Positions 28,756 through 36,528 of a stretch of DNA of 51,064 bases are shown one piece after another. The DNA lies in the IMG/VR virus record IMGVR_UViG_3300027791_000033, positions 1 through 51,064 of that record; one strand, written 5' to 3'. Positions within the stretch are counted from its first letter, which is position 1. Each line of letters begins with the position of its first letter. This DNA is from a virus. The translations under genes and the position numbers were made by a program. The notes beneath the pieces are model-generated. The model was not told where the DNA came from, ran no database searches, and worked only from the letters and a program-made list of their open reading frames with translations.

Positions 28756-30906
28756 TTACTCCGAATCCCGTTTAGTTACAGCCGACATGGCCGTAGTTAA
28801 AATTGTTTTTTCAAGCTCTTCTTGAGGTAATGGATTGTCCATCTTTTGGTTAAAAGCTATTACAGCATTACGAATGCCTTCGATTGTATGACCACCATCT
28901 ACTAAGACATATGTATATTTAATAAGTGTGTTAGATCTACTACCCACACCTGCGTTAAGCAACAGCCATCTTTCTAAATTAGATAGAGAAGCATGATCCA
29001 TAATTTTCTGACGTTGTTCTGCTTGTTTATTTGTATCAGGGATAAACATTAATGCATCAAGTAACTTACCCTCCTGGTAAGAATGTTCCCCTGGAAAAGA
29101 TTCCCACTTACGTGCAATATCTTTAGTCGAACGGTCAGTTTCAAATGGTAGCCATTCAAACAAGTTAGTCATAAATTTAGAATATAGTGCAGTATTTAAT
29201 TTAACAGTATGTGTAAGAGGCATTATAATTCTAAAACGATTAAGCTCGTCTGTATGTCGCTTAGTTGTAGCAAAGAATGCTTTATAATCTTTTAAAAGCA
29301 TTTTAGCTTGCTTCAATGAAGTACCTTCATCTATATCTAGAATAACTAGATTAAAACCAGGTATGGCTTTATCAGAAGTACGATACTTATCTTGAAAGTG
29401 ATGAGCTGCGTAATGATAATCAGCAGAACTAACTAAATGGTGCAGCTGATCCCAAGGTGCATACTCAGGCTCATAATTATTAACAATGTCTGTAGAATAA
29501 GATATTCTTAAGTTAGATAAATCTGACTCGTCCATTGTCTCTCCCTTAAAGAACTCAATACTATCTGAGTAGGAAGTACGTATAACTATGTTATTACGAT
29601 AACCCCATGCAATAGCTTGGCTCATTATATCTTTGCGATGAGCCGCACCTCCTCTAAAGAAAGGTAAATCTTCCATAAGATCTACATGGGTTACTTCTTT
29701 GCGAACATCTGCTAAGTATATAGCTACACGCTCGTGTGTACGTGGTCTGTTAAGCATTCTTCCGAATGCATCACCAGAGTCTTCCACTAACTTAAATGCA
29801 CTATATAAGTGGCCGGAGGTCACTGTTGAGCTACTATCAATAAATGCATAAGCTCCAGCAAGTTTAAGTGCTTTAAAATATCTATGGCTCATCTCTGCTT
29901 TTTGAATTTCTTCAAATTCACGCATATTGCGAGCACGACTTTCACATAGTTGCTTATACTCTAAAAGAATAAGAGACTCAGGTTTTAATAACGCTAGCTC
30001 ACTATTAAAATTAATAGGATCTGCAAGTTTGTGCATACTAATTGCTAAATCATCTAATACAGTGTCTGACGAGCTATCAGTTAGCATGTCATACAAGTCT
30101 TCTGGAGTAACATTGATGTCTGTTAATACTTTAGTAGAGTAACCAAACAAACAACGTCTTGCGTAACCTGTGTCAAGCATAGATAGATATTCTTCTTCAG
30201 TCTTTCCACCATTCATTAGCTTACTGGGAGTTCCATAAAGCATCATGTTAGTTGGTGTTTTACCGTCAATTTCTTCACTACGCAGATTTTCTGCAGTATT
30301 TTTAATTAGCTTAGCTTTAATTTTACCTACGTCGTACAACTCTAAGAATGAATTTAATACATCAGTATTGTAAACAAGGTTAGAGCCAATTTCGTCAATT
30401 TCTAAATTAATGCTGCCAATACCTGCCATTAGTAATTTTTGACGCATTTGCTTGATAGCAGGTGAAGTACCTGAATCAAAGCTAAACAACAATGGGCCAA
30501 GCATTTCAAATTCTTTGGTTAATTTCTCTTCCATTTCATCGGTAGACATATTGCGTCTTGGAGCTCTACGTATAGCTTCTTTATGTATATTGTGGAGCGC
30601 TAATGCTGGAAATGTTTCACTTAAGAAACGTTCTTTAAATAAATGAATAACATTTTCTTCAAGAATATTAGTACTAAAACCTTTACCTGAGCCAGACACA
30701 CTAAGATTAATAGCGTATGTGTTTACAGGTATAGTTCCCTGGTGCATTGTCTTAACATTGACACGCATCATTGAAGCTATTTTAGAAAAATAATAAACAG
30801 TTAATATACGAAAAAATAAAGGATTATTATTTTGTGTTTTTTGAATTAAAGTTCTAACTAGTTTTTCTTGTGGGACAAAATAGTCCATATCTTCAAAACT
30901 TTTCAT
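28756..30906 (-). CDS. Helicase-primase fusion (DUF3987-like + AEP primase)
   Basis: The N-terminal half is a P-loop ATPase: Walker A at 71-79 (SGSGKGFST) and Walker B D171-E172 (INLEIDEIG), as in phage DUF3987 helicases. The C-terminal part carries archaeo-eukaryotic primase signatures: D524/D526 in VILDIDEG, H551 in TTKRHT, the basic RFRI strand at 557-560, and D591. A helical tail follows (about 620-716). It would unwind and prime at the fork. The domain order is helicase then primase, the reverse of T7 gp4. The start follows AAGGAAAC. Confidence 0.82.
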   Translation of the reverse strand: MKSFEDMDYFVPQEKLVRTLIQKTQNNNPLFFRILTVYYFSKIASMMRVNVKTMHQGTIPVNTYAINLSVSGSGKGFSTNILEENVIHLFKERFLSETFPALALHNIHKEAIRRAPRRNMSTDEMEEKLTKEFEMLGPLLFSFDSGTSPAIKQMRQKLLMAGIGSINLEIDEIGSNLVYNTDVLNSFLELYDVGKIKAKLIKNTAENLRSEEIDGKTPTNMMLYGTPSKLMNGGKTEEEYLSMLDTGYARRCLFGYSTKVLTDINVTPEDLYDMLTDSSSDTVLDDLAISMHKLADPINFNSELALLKPESLILLEYKQLCESRARNMREFEEIQKAEMSHRYFKALKLAGAYAFIDSSSTVTSGHLYSAFKLVEDSGDAFGRMLNRPRTHERVAIYLADVRKEVTHVDLMEDLPFFRGGAAHRKDIMSQAIAWGYRNNIVIRTSYSDSIEFFKGETMDESDLSNLRISYSTDIVNNYEPEYAPWDQLHHLVSSADYHYAAHHFQDKYRTSDKAIPGFNLVILDIDEGTSLKQAKMLLKDYKAFFATTKRHTDELNRFRIIMPLTHTVKLNTALYSKFMTNLFEWLPFETDRSTKDIARKWESFPGEHSYQEGKLLDALMFIPDTNKQAEQRQKIMDHASLSNLERWLLLNAGVGSRSNTLIKYTYVLVDGGHTIEGIRNAVIAFNQKMDNPLPQEELEKTILTTAMSAVTKRDSE

Positions 30907-30917
30907 ATTGTTTCCTT

Positions 30918-31892
30918 TTAAACTACTAATCTACCTGCAGCTATGTAGCCTTTAGCTTGTTTACATATGCTAACAGCAGGACAGTAACTACAAAATTTAA
31001 CTTCTCCCTTAATTTCTACAACTACGCCTACAGAACCATCTTGTAACATGCGTTCATGCGCTTCGTGGTATGTTGTAAAATTTTTAGTAGATCTAGCTCT
31101 ACTTTCAGGGTTTTTATAATATTTAAATACAGGAGCTCTTTCCCATAACTCTTCAGGAGTACAGTCAGGAATTTCTGATTGAGCAGCATCTTGATACATG
31201 TCAATCATATTGATGCGTGATACTACAAATGCTTCTGTATCTTGTACAGATTTAAGGACGTACCGTTGAGGCACAATTCTACTGGATGGATAGTTTTTAT
31301 CTTGTCTTGCTTTAGCAGCACTCCAGTCAGTAAATATGTATTGAATGTACATATAGTCTTCAGTAATTATTTCAGGATGTAGCCATCTGTAGATACTTCC
31401 TTGTTGAATGTACTTTTCAGCATTAGACTGGTTTATGTAACCATACGTACCAGTAGTTTTAAAATCTTCAAGAACTCCGCCAGATACAAAGTCAAACTTA
31501 CCAGAAACAGTGTATTTACCTACTTTTGTAGAGCCACGTAGCTCCATGTAAATAGGCACACTGTCTTCTGTAATCTGACTAGGTGATGGGTTAATAACTA
31601 TGTTATTTACAAGTTTTTGTGAATAATTTAATTTGTGTAATGTTTCTGTTCGAGAAGAATTTAACCAGGCATTCTCTATTGCAGTATGTACTGCAGTACC
31701 CATTCTACTAGCTATTAAATCTGCTACATCTGTATCAGAGTTAGTAGCTACACGGTTGCTTAATACAAGGCTTTTAATAGGTTTAAGAAGGCTAGTGGCG
31801 CTTACATGATATGGGTCACTAGAGTGATCGTAGTCATCGTGTGCTAACCATACAGCGACACTAATAGGCAAATTTGATGTATTTGTGAACAT
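30918..31892 (-). CDS. RecB/Cas4-like PD-(D/E)XK nuclease, 324 aa
   Basis: Visible active-site residues are H69 and E73 in GTAVHTAIE, D134 in KFDFVSGG and D143-x-K145 in LEDFKTT, the order seen in RecB/Cas4 exonucleases. Near the C-terminus are C301, C304 and C310, resembling part of the Fe-S cluster of Cas4/AddB. A clear fourth cysteine at the N-terminus is missing, so the cluster may be absent or altered. It would trim or resect DNA during replication and recombination. It is the first gene behind a GNA-loop hairpin (31914-31926) and leads the replication operon. Confidence 0.85.
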   Translation of the reverse strand: MFTNTSNLPISVAVWLAHDDYDHSSDPYHVSATSLLKPIKSLVLSNRVATNSDTDVADLIASRMGTAVHTAIENAWLNSSRTETLHKLNYSQKLVNNIVINPSPSQITEDSVPIYMELRGSTKVGKYTVSGKFDFVSGGVLEDFKTTGTYGYINQSNAEKYIQQGSIYRWLHPEIITEDYMYIQYIFTDWSAAKARQDKNYPSSRIVPQRYVLKSVQDTEAFVVSRINMIDMYQDAAQSEIPDCTPEELWERAPVFKYYKNPESRARSTKNFTTYHEAHERMLQDGSVGVVVEIKGEVKFCSYCPAVSICKQAKGYIAAGRLVV

Positions 31893-31913
31893 ATGTATTT
31901 CTCTTCATAGAAT

Positions 31914-31926
31914 TGTGCGGAGCACA
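31914..31926 (-). promoter_or_regulatory. Candidate vRNAP hairpin promoter 1
   Basis: On the + strand, which is the template for leftward genes, TGTGC-GGA-GCACA forms a 5-bp stem with a GGA loop. This is the GNA triloop type known for N4 vRNAP promoters. It lies 21 bases before the nuclease gene, the first of five replication genes. The core GTGCGGAGCAC is identical at three other sites. Confidence 0.75.
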
Positions 31927-31947
31927 TTTACATTTTGTTTTATAGTA

Positions 31948-31965
31948 GGGACAGTAAAGTGTCCC
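31948..31965 (-). other. Inverted repeat between polymerase and nuclease genes
   Basis: GGGACA / TGTCCC with a six-base loop lies in the 206-base gap 31893-32098, just upstream of promoter hairpin 1. No T run follows on the - strand, so it is at best a weak terminator of the DNA polymerase operon. A second repeat (TGCTC / GAGCA, 32064-32081) lies in the same gap. Confidence 0.4.
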
Positions 31966-32098
31966 CTCTGTCACCTGCTGCGGGGACTACAGCACTATGG
32001 GGAAAAACACTAACCCTGGCTTATTGATTTTTTAACTTCAGAGAGGGGAAAACCCTGCATGTATGCTCATCAACGAGAGCACACTAACTGTAGCACTT

Positions 32099-33214
32099 TT
32101 AAAGCACTGCTTGTATTATTTCTGCTTCAGTAGAATCATTAGATATTGTAATCTTATTACTCATATCAGGATAATATATTTCTAATGAAGCACCTAGTTT
32201 AACACAATCATGTTCAAGTTCGGGTAAATCTTGCCAAGACATGCTATCTACTAGGTTAGTATTTAACCAACAAATTAGCTTTGGTTCAGCTTTTACCATG
32301 TAGTATTGCGCATCATGTATGTGAGCTATGGGTAAAATGTTATATCTGTATTCAGATGCATGCACTTTGTCCATAAATTCGTTAGCTGCTCTGTTATTTA
32401 ACAATCCGTAAGACTGACCTAGAGCATTACCTGCAGTTCGTCCCTCTGCTTGAGCTTCAAACGGCGTATGACGCGTGTTTAAGATGGTTTTAGCTAACAG
32501 TGGAGTTCTTAGTCGAAGACCAAATGCGCCTGTTACATAGCCGTCTTTGGAAGCCTGAATTAGCTTTTGTTGAACCCATTCATCTGAAACTTTGTAAAGC
32601 TCATGATAATTTTTTTCAATCTCTAGTGCTTCTGCTTTAGGAATACCCAAAGTGTTTATTAAAGTATGTGAAGTGCCCTGATAAGTAAGTGCAAATGTTG
32701 GCCCTTTAGATCTTTGTCTAAGCGCTTCATACTTTGTTTCAATAGAATTAATAGAACTAACAGTGTCTACAATATCGGGCATCTGCTTACTAAAGTAAGC
32801 GAATGCCCTCATGCAGTGACCGTCATAACCATCAGTGTAAACTTTTAGTTTATTTGGATCTTTAGTAGTAAGAGCAGATATTCTGTCTTCCAGACTAAAA
32901 AAGTCGGCACCTACAATTACCCAGCCATCGGGAGCTTTAAAACAACTTTTAATAGCTTTAGCATACTTACTACCAGTAGAAGGTAATTGCTGTAAGTTAA
33001 CTTTAGATGAGCTTAAACGACCTGATTTAGTACCTCCCATGTGAAAATTACCATGTAAAAACCATTTACCCATTTTGAGTATCGTTTTAAACATAAAAGC
33101 AGGAATAAACGCAGTCAATAATTTACTGACTTCATTTATTTCTATTAAGTACTTAAGAATTCTAGCTACTTTGATAGCCTCTTCTTTAGTCTTGATCTTT
33201 TTTTGTCCACTCAT
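32099..33214 (-). CDS. DNA polymerase A, C-terminal half (palm/fingers)
   Basis: This holds the catalytic part of a family A DNA polymerase. The TGRLSS-type motif is at 62-70 (TKSGRLSSS). Motif A is D104 with E109 (GADFFSLEDRI). The O helix is R166, K170, F174, Y178 (RQRSKGPTFALTY). Motif C is H300-D301-A302 (AHIHDAQYY). Both catalytic Asp are present; Ala replaces the usual Glu of HDE. F174 sits where E. coli Pol I has F762. It starts in the thumb and lacks the exonuclease domain, which lies in the gene at 33593-35086. It is in the same frame as that gene but separated by another ORF, whose end overlaps this start by 29 bases. Confidence 0.9.
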   Translation of the reverse strand: MSGQKKIKTKEEAIKVARILKYLIEINEVSKLLTAFIPAFMFKTILKMGKWFLHGNFHMGGTKSGRLSSSKVNLQQLPSTGSKYAKAIKSCFKAPDGWVIVGADFFSLEDRISALTTKDPNKLKVYTDGYDGHCMRAFAYFSKQMPDIVDTVSSINSIETKYEALRQRSKGPTFALTYQGTSHTLINTLGIPKAEALEIEKNYHELYKVSDEWVQQKLIQASKDGYVTGAFGLRLRTPLLAKTILNTRHTPFEAQAEGRTAGNALGQSYGLLNNRAANEFMDKVHASEYRYNILPIAHIHDAQYYMVKAEPKLICWLNTNLVDSMSWQDLPELEHDCVKLGASLEIYYPDMSNKITISNDSTEAEIIQAVL

Positions 33215-33596
33215 AAGTAAGAGTTTCCTGTGCGTCTTTAATATAATTACCTAAAGCAATCTCTGGGAAATCATCTAAAGAAATAAAAGTACGAATAATA
33301 TAACGTGCAATAGATGGATTAACTTCAGTTACGGGCCAAAGTGTGGCTGTTTTATAACCTGCAGTTATACTACCTACGTTAACATCCATATTAGATAATA
33401 GAAGAGTAGTTTTAAGTTTATTAAAATCATCTTCTTCATCTGTATATTCTATAAGAACAACTAGATCCCCTGATATAGCATTAGTTTTTAAATTGTAATC
33501 TACAAGTTCCCAATGTATATCAAATACATCTTGAGAAACTTCTAGAATTTGTGTTTTAAATTTTTCACCTAAATCAGAAAGTTTGAATTGACTCAT
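33186..33596 (-). CDS. Unknown ORF nested between DNA polymerase halves, 136 aa
   Basis: Its ATG overlaps the stop of the N-terminal polymerase gene as ATGA, and its last 29 bases overlap the start of the C-terminal polymerase gene in another frame, so the three are likely co-translated. The protein is soluble and mixed alpha/beta with an acidic middle (EYTDEEDDFNKLK). No nuclease motif (HNH, GIY-YIG, LAGLIDADG) is visible, so it is not an obvious homing endonuclease. Its place at the thumb split suggests it may bridge the halves or act as a polymerase accessory (inference). No family is recognised. Confidence 0.82.
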   Translation of the reverse strand: MSQFKLSDLGEKFKTQILEVSQDVFDIHWELVDYNLKTNAISGDLVVLIEYTDEEDDFNKLKTTLLLSNMDVNVGSITAGYKTATLWPVTEVNPSIARYIIRTFISLDDFPEIALGNYIKDAQETLTYEWTKKDQD

Positions 33597-35086
33597 AATT
33601 CATCCTCATTTATTTTAAATTTAGTTATTAAAGAATCGTACAGTTTTTTTATGGCTTTTTTACCAGTTGCTGGCTTACCTGTATCAGTTGTGTCTAGTAC
33701 AGGTAACCCCAGGAATTCATACAAAAGGTTTCCAATTTGTTTAGGACTACTAGTGTTTAAAACAGATTTAAAATCATCTAAAGGTTTAAAATTCTTCTTA
33801 AGAAGAGTATTTTTTATAATAAATGCTTTCTTTTGCTCTAACCACAAGTAATCTTTGACTAGCTCCTCATTCATTAAGCTATCTGTGCGTTCTTTCATAA
33901 TTTGTTTAAGATCGTCAGACACTTTTACAATTGCACCCATATCCATAGGCATACCCGTAAGCTCCATTTGAGTAATATTTTTTAATGAACGTATAAAAAT
34001 ATTGTTGTAAATGTCTAGCTGATCATCAGCAACCATTTTGTCGTAATATTTATTGAACAAGTAGCAAGTACTTAAACAGTCAGTTAAATTGTATTCCATA
34101 AGTATTACAGTGCGTATCAAATTAATATCTTTAATATCTTCCTGGGCGTAGTTACCAGCAAACTCAATTGAATTGTCTTTTAGTGACAATTTATTTTCTG
34201 CAGTATTGTTAGTAGCTAAATACGTAATTAACTTAGTGTCGTGCACTTTTTTATACATGACATCTAAAGCATCTATCATTCCAACAAAATCAGTACTATC
34301 TTTCATAAAAAAATCATAAATAATACAGCGTATGTCAAATGTAGCATTGTGATATATATGTGTAGCATTAGAGGTTATAAAGTAATCTCTAAGCATCTTT
34401 TTTATTGCAGCATCTTCTTCAAATGTACGAGTAAGATGATGGTTAATATTTATACACACACCTTCATGCTGGTTCCATGCAAATGCAATAGTAGCTATGC
34501 GAGATTTATCAATGCTTAAGCCATAAGTTTCTACGTCACAAGTAAGAAAAGTATGTTTTTTTAACATTTTTAATGTTTTTTCTATTTCACTTAAATCTGT
34601 AACATACGTTGATGAGTGTATAATATTTTGACCTGGCTTTTGGTAACTGCCATCTAAATGAGTTGCAACTGCTGACAAGCTGAGGTCAATTTTTTCTTGT
34701 ATACGTGGGTTATAAAACAATCCTTGGTAGTTAGCAGTCAAAAACACACACATGTGTTCGTACCCGGCTACTGTACAAGGCATTTTGTAACCATAATGTG
34801 GCTCAGCCTTAGATTGACGTGTAGCAGCTTTAAAATAAGCAGTGTCTGCAATAATTACTGTGGTTATGCCTTCAGCATCTAGATTAGCTAGAATAGCCGG
34901 CAAAACTTCTTTAATCATTTTAGCAGGGGCTTTATTTAGAGAATTGTATTCTAATGGCAGGGCTTTTAAGCAGATGTTTAATGGATCTGCGTAATGTTTT
35001 TTTATATCAAAATACTTAAATGCTACTCCTTTTATTAATAGAGCAGCTTCCGGAAATTTATCCGGATCGGTATACAGATGTTTCAT
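33593..35086 (-). CDS. DNA polymerase A, N-terminal half (3'-5' exonuclease)
   Basis: The DnaQ-type proofreading exonuclease is intact: Exo I D184/E186 (TCDVETYG), Exo II N247/D251 (HNATFDIR) and Exo III Y332/D336 (YNLTD). The protein continues into the start of the polymerase domain (NTSSPKQIGNLLYEFLGLP and GKPATGKKAIKKL) and stops in the thumb. Residues 1-165 form an extra N-terminal region. I chose the ATG at 35086 because GAGGTATCT precedes it; a start at 35131 adds 15 residues. The rest of the polymerase is encoded at 32099-33214. Phages of this type usually have one polymerase gene. Confidence 0.9.
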   Translation of the reverse strand: MKHLYTDPDKFPEAALLIKGVAFKYFDIKKHYADPLNICLKALPLEYNSLNKAPAKMIKEVLPAILANLDAEGITTVIIADTAYFKAATRQSKAEPHYGYKMPCTVAGYEHMCVFLTANYQGLFYNPRIQEKIDLSLSAVATHLDGSYQKPGQNIIHSSTYVTDLSEIEKTLKMLKKHTFLTCDVETYGLSIDKSRIATIAFAWNQHEGVCININHHLTRTFEEDAAIKKMLRDYFITSNATHIYHNATFDIRCIIYDFFMKDSTDFVGMIDALDVMYKKVHDTKLITYLATNNTAENKLSLKDNSIEFAGNYAQEDIKDINLIRTVILMEYNLTDCLSTCYLFNKYYDKMVADDQLDIYNNIFIRSLKNITQMELTGMPMDMGAIVKVSDDLKQIMKERTDSLMNEELVKDYLWLEQKKAFIIKNTLLKKNFKPLDDFKSVLNTSSPKQIGNLLYEFLGLPVLDTTDTGKPATGKKAIKKLYDSLITKFKINEDEL

Positions 35087-35144
35087 AGATACCTCAGAAA
35101 TTAGGAGTCCGTTGTGACCATAGGTGGACAAGTCCTACAGGAAA

Positions 35145-35162
35145 ACCGCGATCAATTGCGGT
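35145..35162 (-). terminator. Weak terminator-like hairpin
   Basis: ACCGC / GCGGT with an eight-base spacer is followed on the - strand by TTTT. It lies between a small ORF and the DNA polymerase operon. The stem is short, so termination would be partial. Confidence 0.4.
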
Positions 35163-35165
35163 CGG

Positions 35166-35273
35166 TCATGCGTATGATTTAATAGATATAAGCGTATAAA
35201 AATTATATAAGCTATCACTGCTTAATATTTCTTGGATTTCAACTAAAGTGTAATGTTGCATCATATATTCCAT
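35166..35273 (-). CDS. Possible small protein, 35 aa
   Basis: The frame from the ATG at 35273 encodes a short helical protein (YMMQHYTLVEIQEILSSD) with no membrane segment. The frame is open further upstream to 35357 with only GTG or rare starts, but that part lies on the 36-residue membrane gene in another frame. No strong ribosome site is seen. It is listed because the codon content looks protein-like; it may not be translated. Confidence 0.4.
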   Translation of the reverse strand: MEYMMQHYTLVEIQEILSSDSLYNFYTLISIKSYA

Positions 35274-35287
35274 AAAATGCTTAATTT

Positions 35288-35398
35288 CTATAGCGGTAGA
35301 TTTATCCAATCCATTAGTTTTAGTATTATTAATAGTATTACTCCCACTACAAAACACGTAGCTGACTCTATACTAAGGTCGTCTTCGGTTATTTTCAC
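35288..35398 (-). CDS. Very small membrane protein with GTG start, 36 aa
   Basis: TAGGAGCAATAA lies directly before the GTG at 35398, a strong ribosome site at good spacing. The protein has an acidic N-terminus (KITEDDLSIES) and one membrane span at about 15-29 (CFVVGVILLIILKLM). The ribosome site is paired in a possible hairpin (35403-35421), so translation may be controlled. It follows the SleB-like hydrolase gene. The function is unknown; single-span mini-proteins often act on host membrane processes. Confidence 0.6.
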   Translation of the reverse strand: MKITEDDLSIESATCFVVGVILLIILKLMDWINLPL

Positions 35399-35402
35399 TT
35401 AT

Positions 35403-35421
35403 TGCTCCTAATTTTGGAGCA
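35403..35421 (-). promoter_or_regulatory. Hairpin covering a ribosome binding site
   Basis: TGCTCC and GGAGCA pair across seven bases. In the leftward mRNA the second arm contains AGGAGC, the ribosome site of the 36-residue membrane protein. Formation of the stem would hide that site. The mRNA-sense sequence GTGCTCC also resembles half of the vRNAP promoter hairpin, so it may instead be a decayed promoter. Confidence 0.45.
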
Positions 35422-35435
35422 CATATTATATATTG

Positions 35436-35852
35436 CTATTCCCATCTATAAAAGATGTGATCACCTATAAGACCAACACGAATCATACCAATATCGTTAA
35501 TCCATTTTGGATAGTAACCTATTTTATGGTAATGAGTCGCTCCATCAGTTATATCGGGATGCATGCCTGAAATTATTAAACTAGCAAGTTGGTTAGAATA
35601 TAACCAAGCTTTTATATCGTAAGGTTCGTCAGACTTTCCGTCACACCACCAGCTGAAATGGCAAGCATGTCTTACAGGTTGCTCATTTCTATATTTTCCA
35701 GATTTAACTACATCACACACATTGTTTTTATAGCGGTGATCAGCAACACGGTTCATGACAACATGGTTTACAGCTATCTCACCTGCTGTAGGTTCTCCTC
35801 TAGCTTCGTGGTACCCATTAAGAGCTAGACACATTAACATTTCCGCTATCAT
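35436..35852 (-). CDS. SleB/CwlJ-type cell wall hydrolase, 138 aa
   Basis: The N-terminus NGYHEARGEPTAGEIAV, followed by VVMNRV, is the signature of Hydrolase_2 (SleB/CwlJ) peptidoglycan hydrolases, with E16 as the likely catalytic residue; the HFSWWCDG element is also typical. These cleave the glycan strand. There is no clear signal peptide. The gene lies in the leftward early/middle block, far from the late lysis cassette with its M15 endolysin, so its timing and purpose are unusual. The start overlaps the upstream gene and follows GAGGTTTTAC. Confidence 0.82.
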   Translation of the reverse strand: MIAEMLMCLALNGYHEARGEPTAGEIAVNHVVMNRVADHRYKNNVCDVVKSGKYRNEQPVRHACHFSWWCDGKSDEPYDIKAWLYSNQLASLIISGMHPDITDGATHYHKIGYYPKWINDIGMIRVGLIGDHIFYRWE

Positions 35853-36021
35853 GTAAAACCTCCATTTCCATTACCATATCTTTAAAGTGATTTAATGCAC
35901 GTTGTTTATCAGTAGTTTTAAAAATGTGCACACCGTTTACATTATGTGAATGTACTTGGTGCATTCCTTTAAGAGTCATCATCATGACAATTCCTTCAGG
36001 ATTTTCAAATCGTTTACCCAT
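35818..36021 (-). CDS. Hypothetical protein, 67 aa
   Basis: The ATG at 36021 follows AAGGAATTAAC. The protein is rich in His and Met (GMHQVHSHNVNGVHIF) and helical toward the end (RALNHFKDMVMEMEVL). The clustered histidines could bind metal, but no family is known to me. It lies between the MGCDIH-family gene and the SleB-like gene, overlaps the latter by 35 bases, and is probably in the operon started by promoter hairpin 2. Confidence 0.65.
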   Translation of the reverse strand: MGKRFENPEGIVMMMTLKGMHQVHSHNVNGVHIFKTTDKQRALNHFKDMVMEMEVLHDSGNVNVSSS

Positions 36022-36030
36022 GTTAATTCC

Positions 36031-36492
36031 TTAATTATCAAACCAAAATACAATTCGTTTTTCTGTACTTTCTTCTATGTGAAATTCAAAAGGTATTTGA
36101 TTCATATACTGTAACATATGGTGTAAATAAGCCTTCTGTCTGTTTACTGTATCATCTGCAGTCATTATAGATAATCTAATGATTAAAGCATTTAACTCAA
36201 CTTCTGTAAAATAAGTAACAGAATGGGCATCTACTCCCCAACTTTTGTGCTCAGTACGCACAAGATGAGTTACATCATCAGGAAGACCTTTGCATTCTAC
36301 ACTGTATGGATATTCACCACGCACACCTTCAGCTAACATGCCAAAAGCATCATAGTTTCTAGATGGTGCAGAATCGTCAAAAGCTCTACCCATCTCTGTA
36401 CCTTCACTATACCAATGGTCGTAACTTATCCATTTGTTGTTATGTATATCAGGTGAACGGTATTCTTTGAATAAATGAATGTCGCAACCCAT
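36031..36492 (-). CDS. MGCDIH-family phage protein, 153 aa
   Basis: It begins MGCDIHLF, a start shared by a widespread phage protein family of unknown function. A Trp/Tyr-rich region follows, with the central DAFGMLAEGVRG and KSWGVDAHSVTYFT motifs typical of that family. The Cys-Asp-His start is nearly invariant in those proteins, which hints at metal binding or catalysis near the N-terminus (inference). AAAAGGGGAAC precedes the ATG. The gene lies directly behind promoter hairpin 2 (36514-36528). Confidence 0.8.
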   Translation of the reverse strand: MGCDIHLFKEYRSPDIHNNKWISYDHWYSEGTEMGRAFDDSAPSRNYDAFGMLAEGVRGEYPYSVECKGLPDDVTHLVRTEHKSWGVDAHSVTYFTEVELNALIIRLSIMTADDTVNRQKAYLHHMLQYMNQIPFEFHIEESTEKRIVFWFDN

Positions 36493-36513
36493 GATGTTCC
36501 CCTTTTCATGAAA

Positions 36514-36528
36514 AAGTGCGGAGCACTT
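36514..36528 (-). promoter_or_regulatory. Candidate vRNAP hairpin promoter 2
   Basis: AAGTGC-GGA-GCACTT on the + strand gives a 6-bp stem with a GGA loop. It lies 21 bases before the MGCDIH-family gene and overlaps by two bases the stop codon of the gene upstream. On the - strand it is followed by TTTTT, so it might also act as a weak terminator. Confidence 0.75.

Noticed and set aside
31893-32098. Riboswitch or small RNA in the gap before the nuclease gene
   Set aside because: Several short inverted repeats are present, but no known riboswitch core was seen; the promoter hairpin explains the conserved part.
33186-33596. Homing endonuclease, intron or intein in the DNA polymerase
   Set aside because: No HNH, GIY-YIG or LAGLIDADG residues are visible, no intein splice motifs are seen, and the ORF has its own start and stop coupled to both halves.
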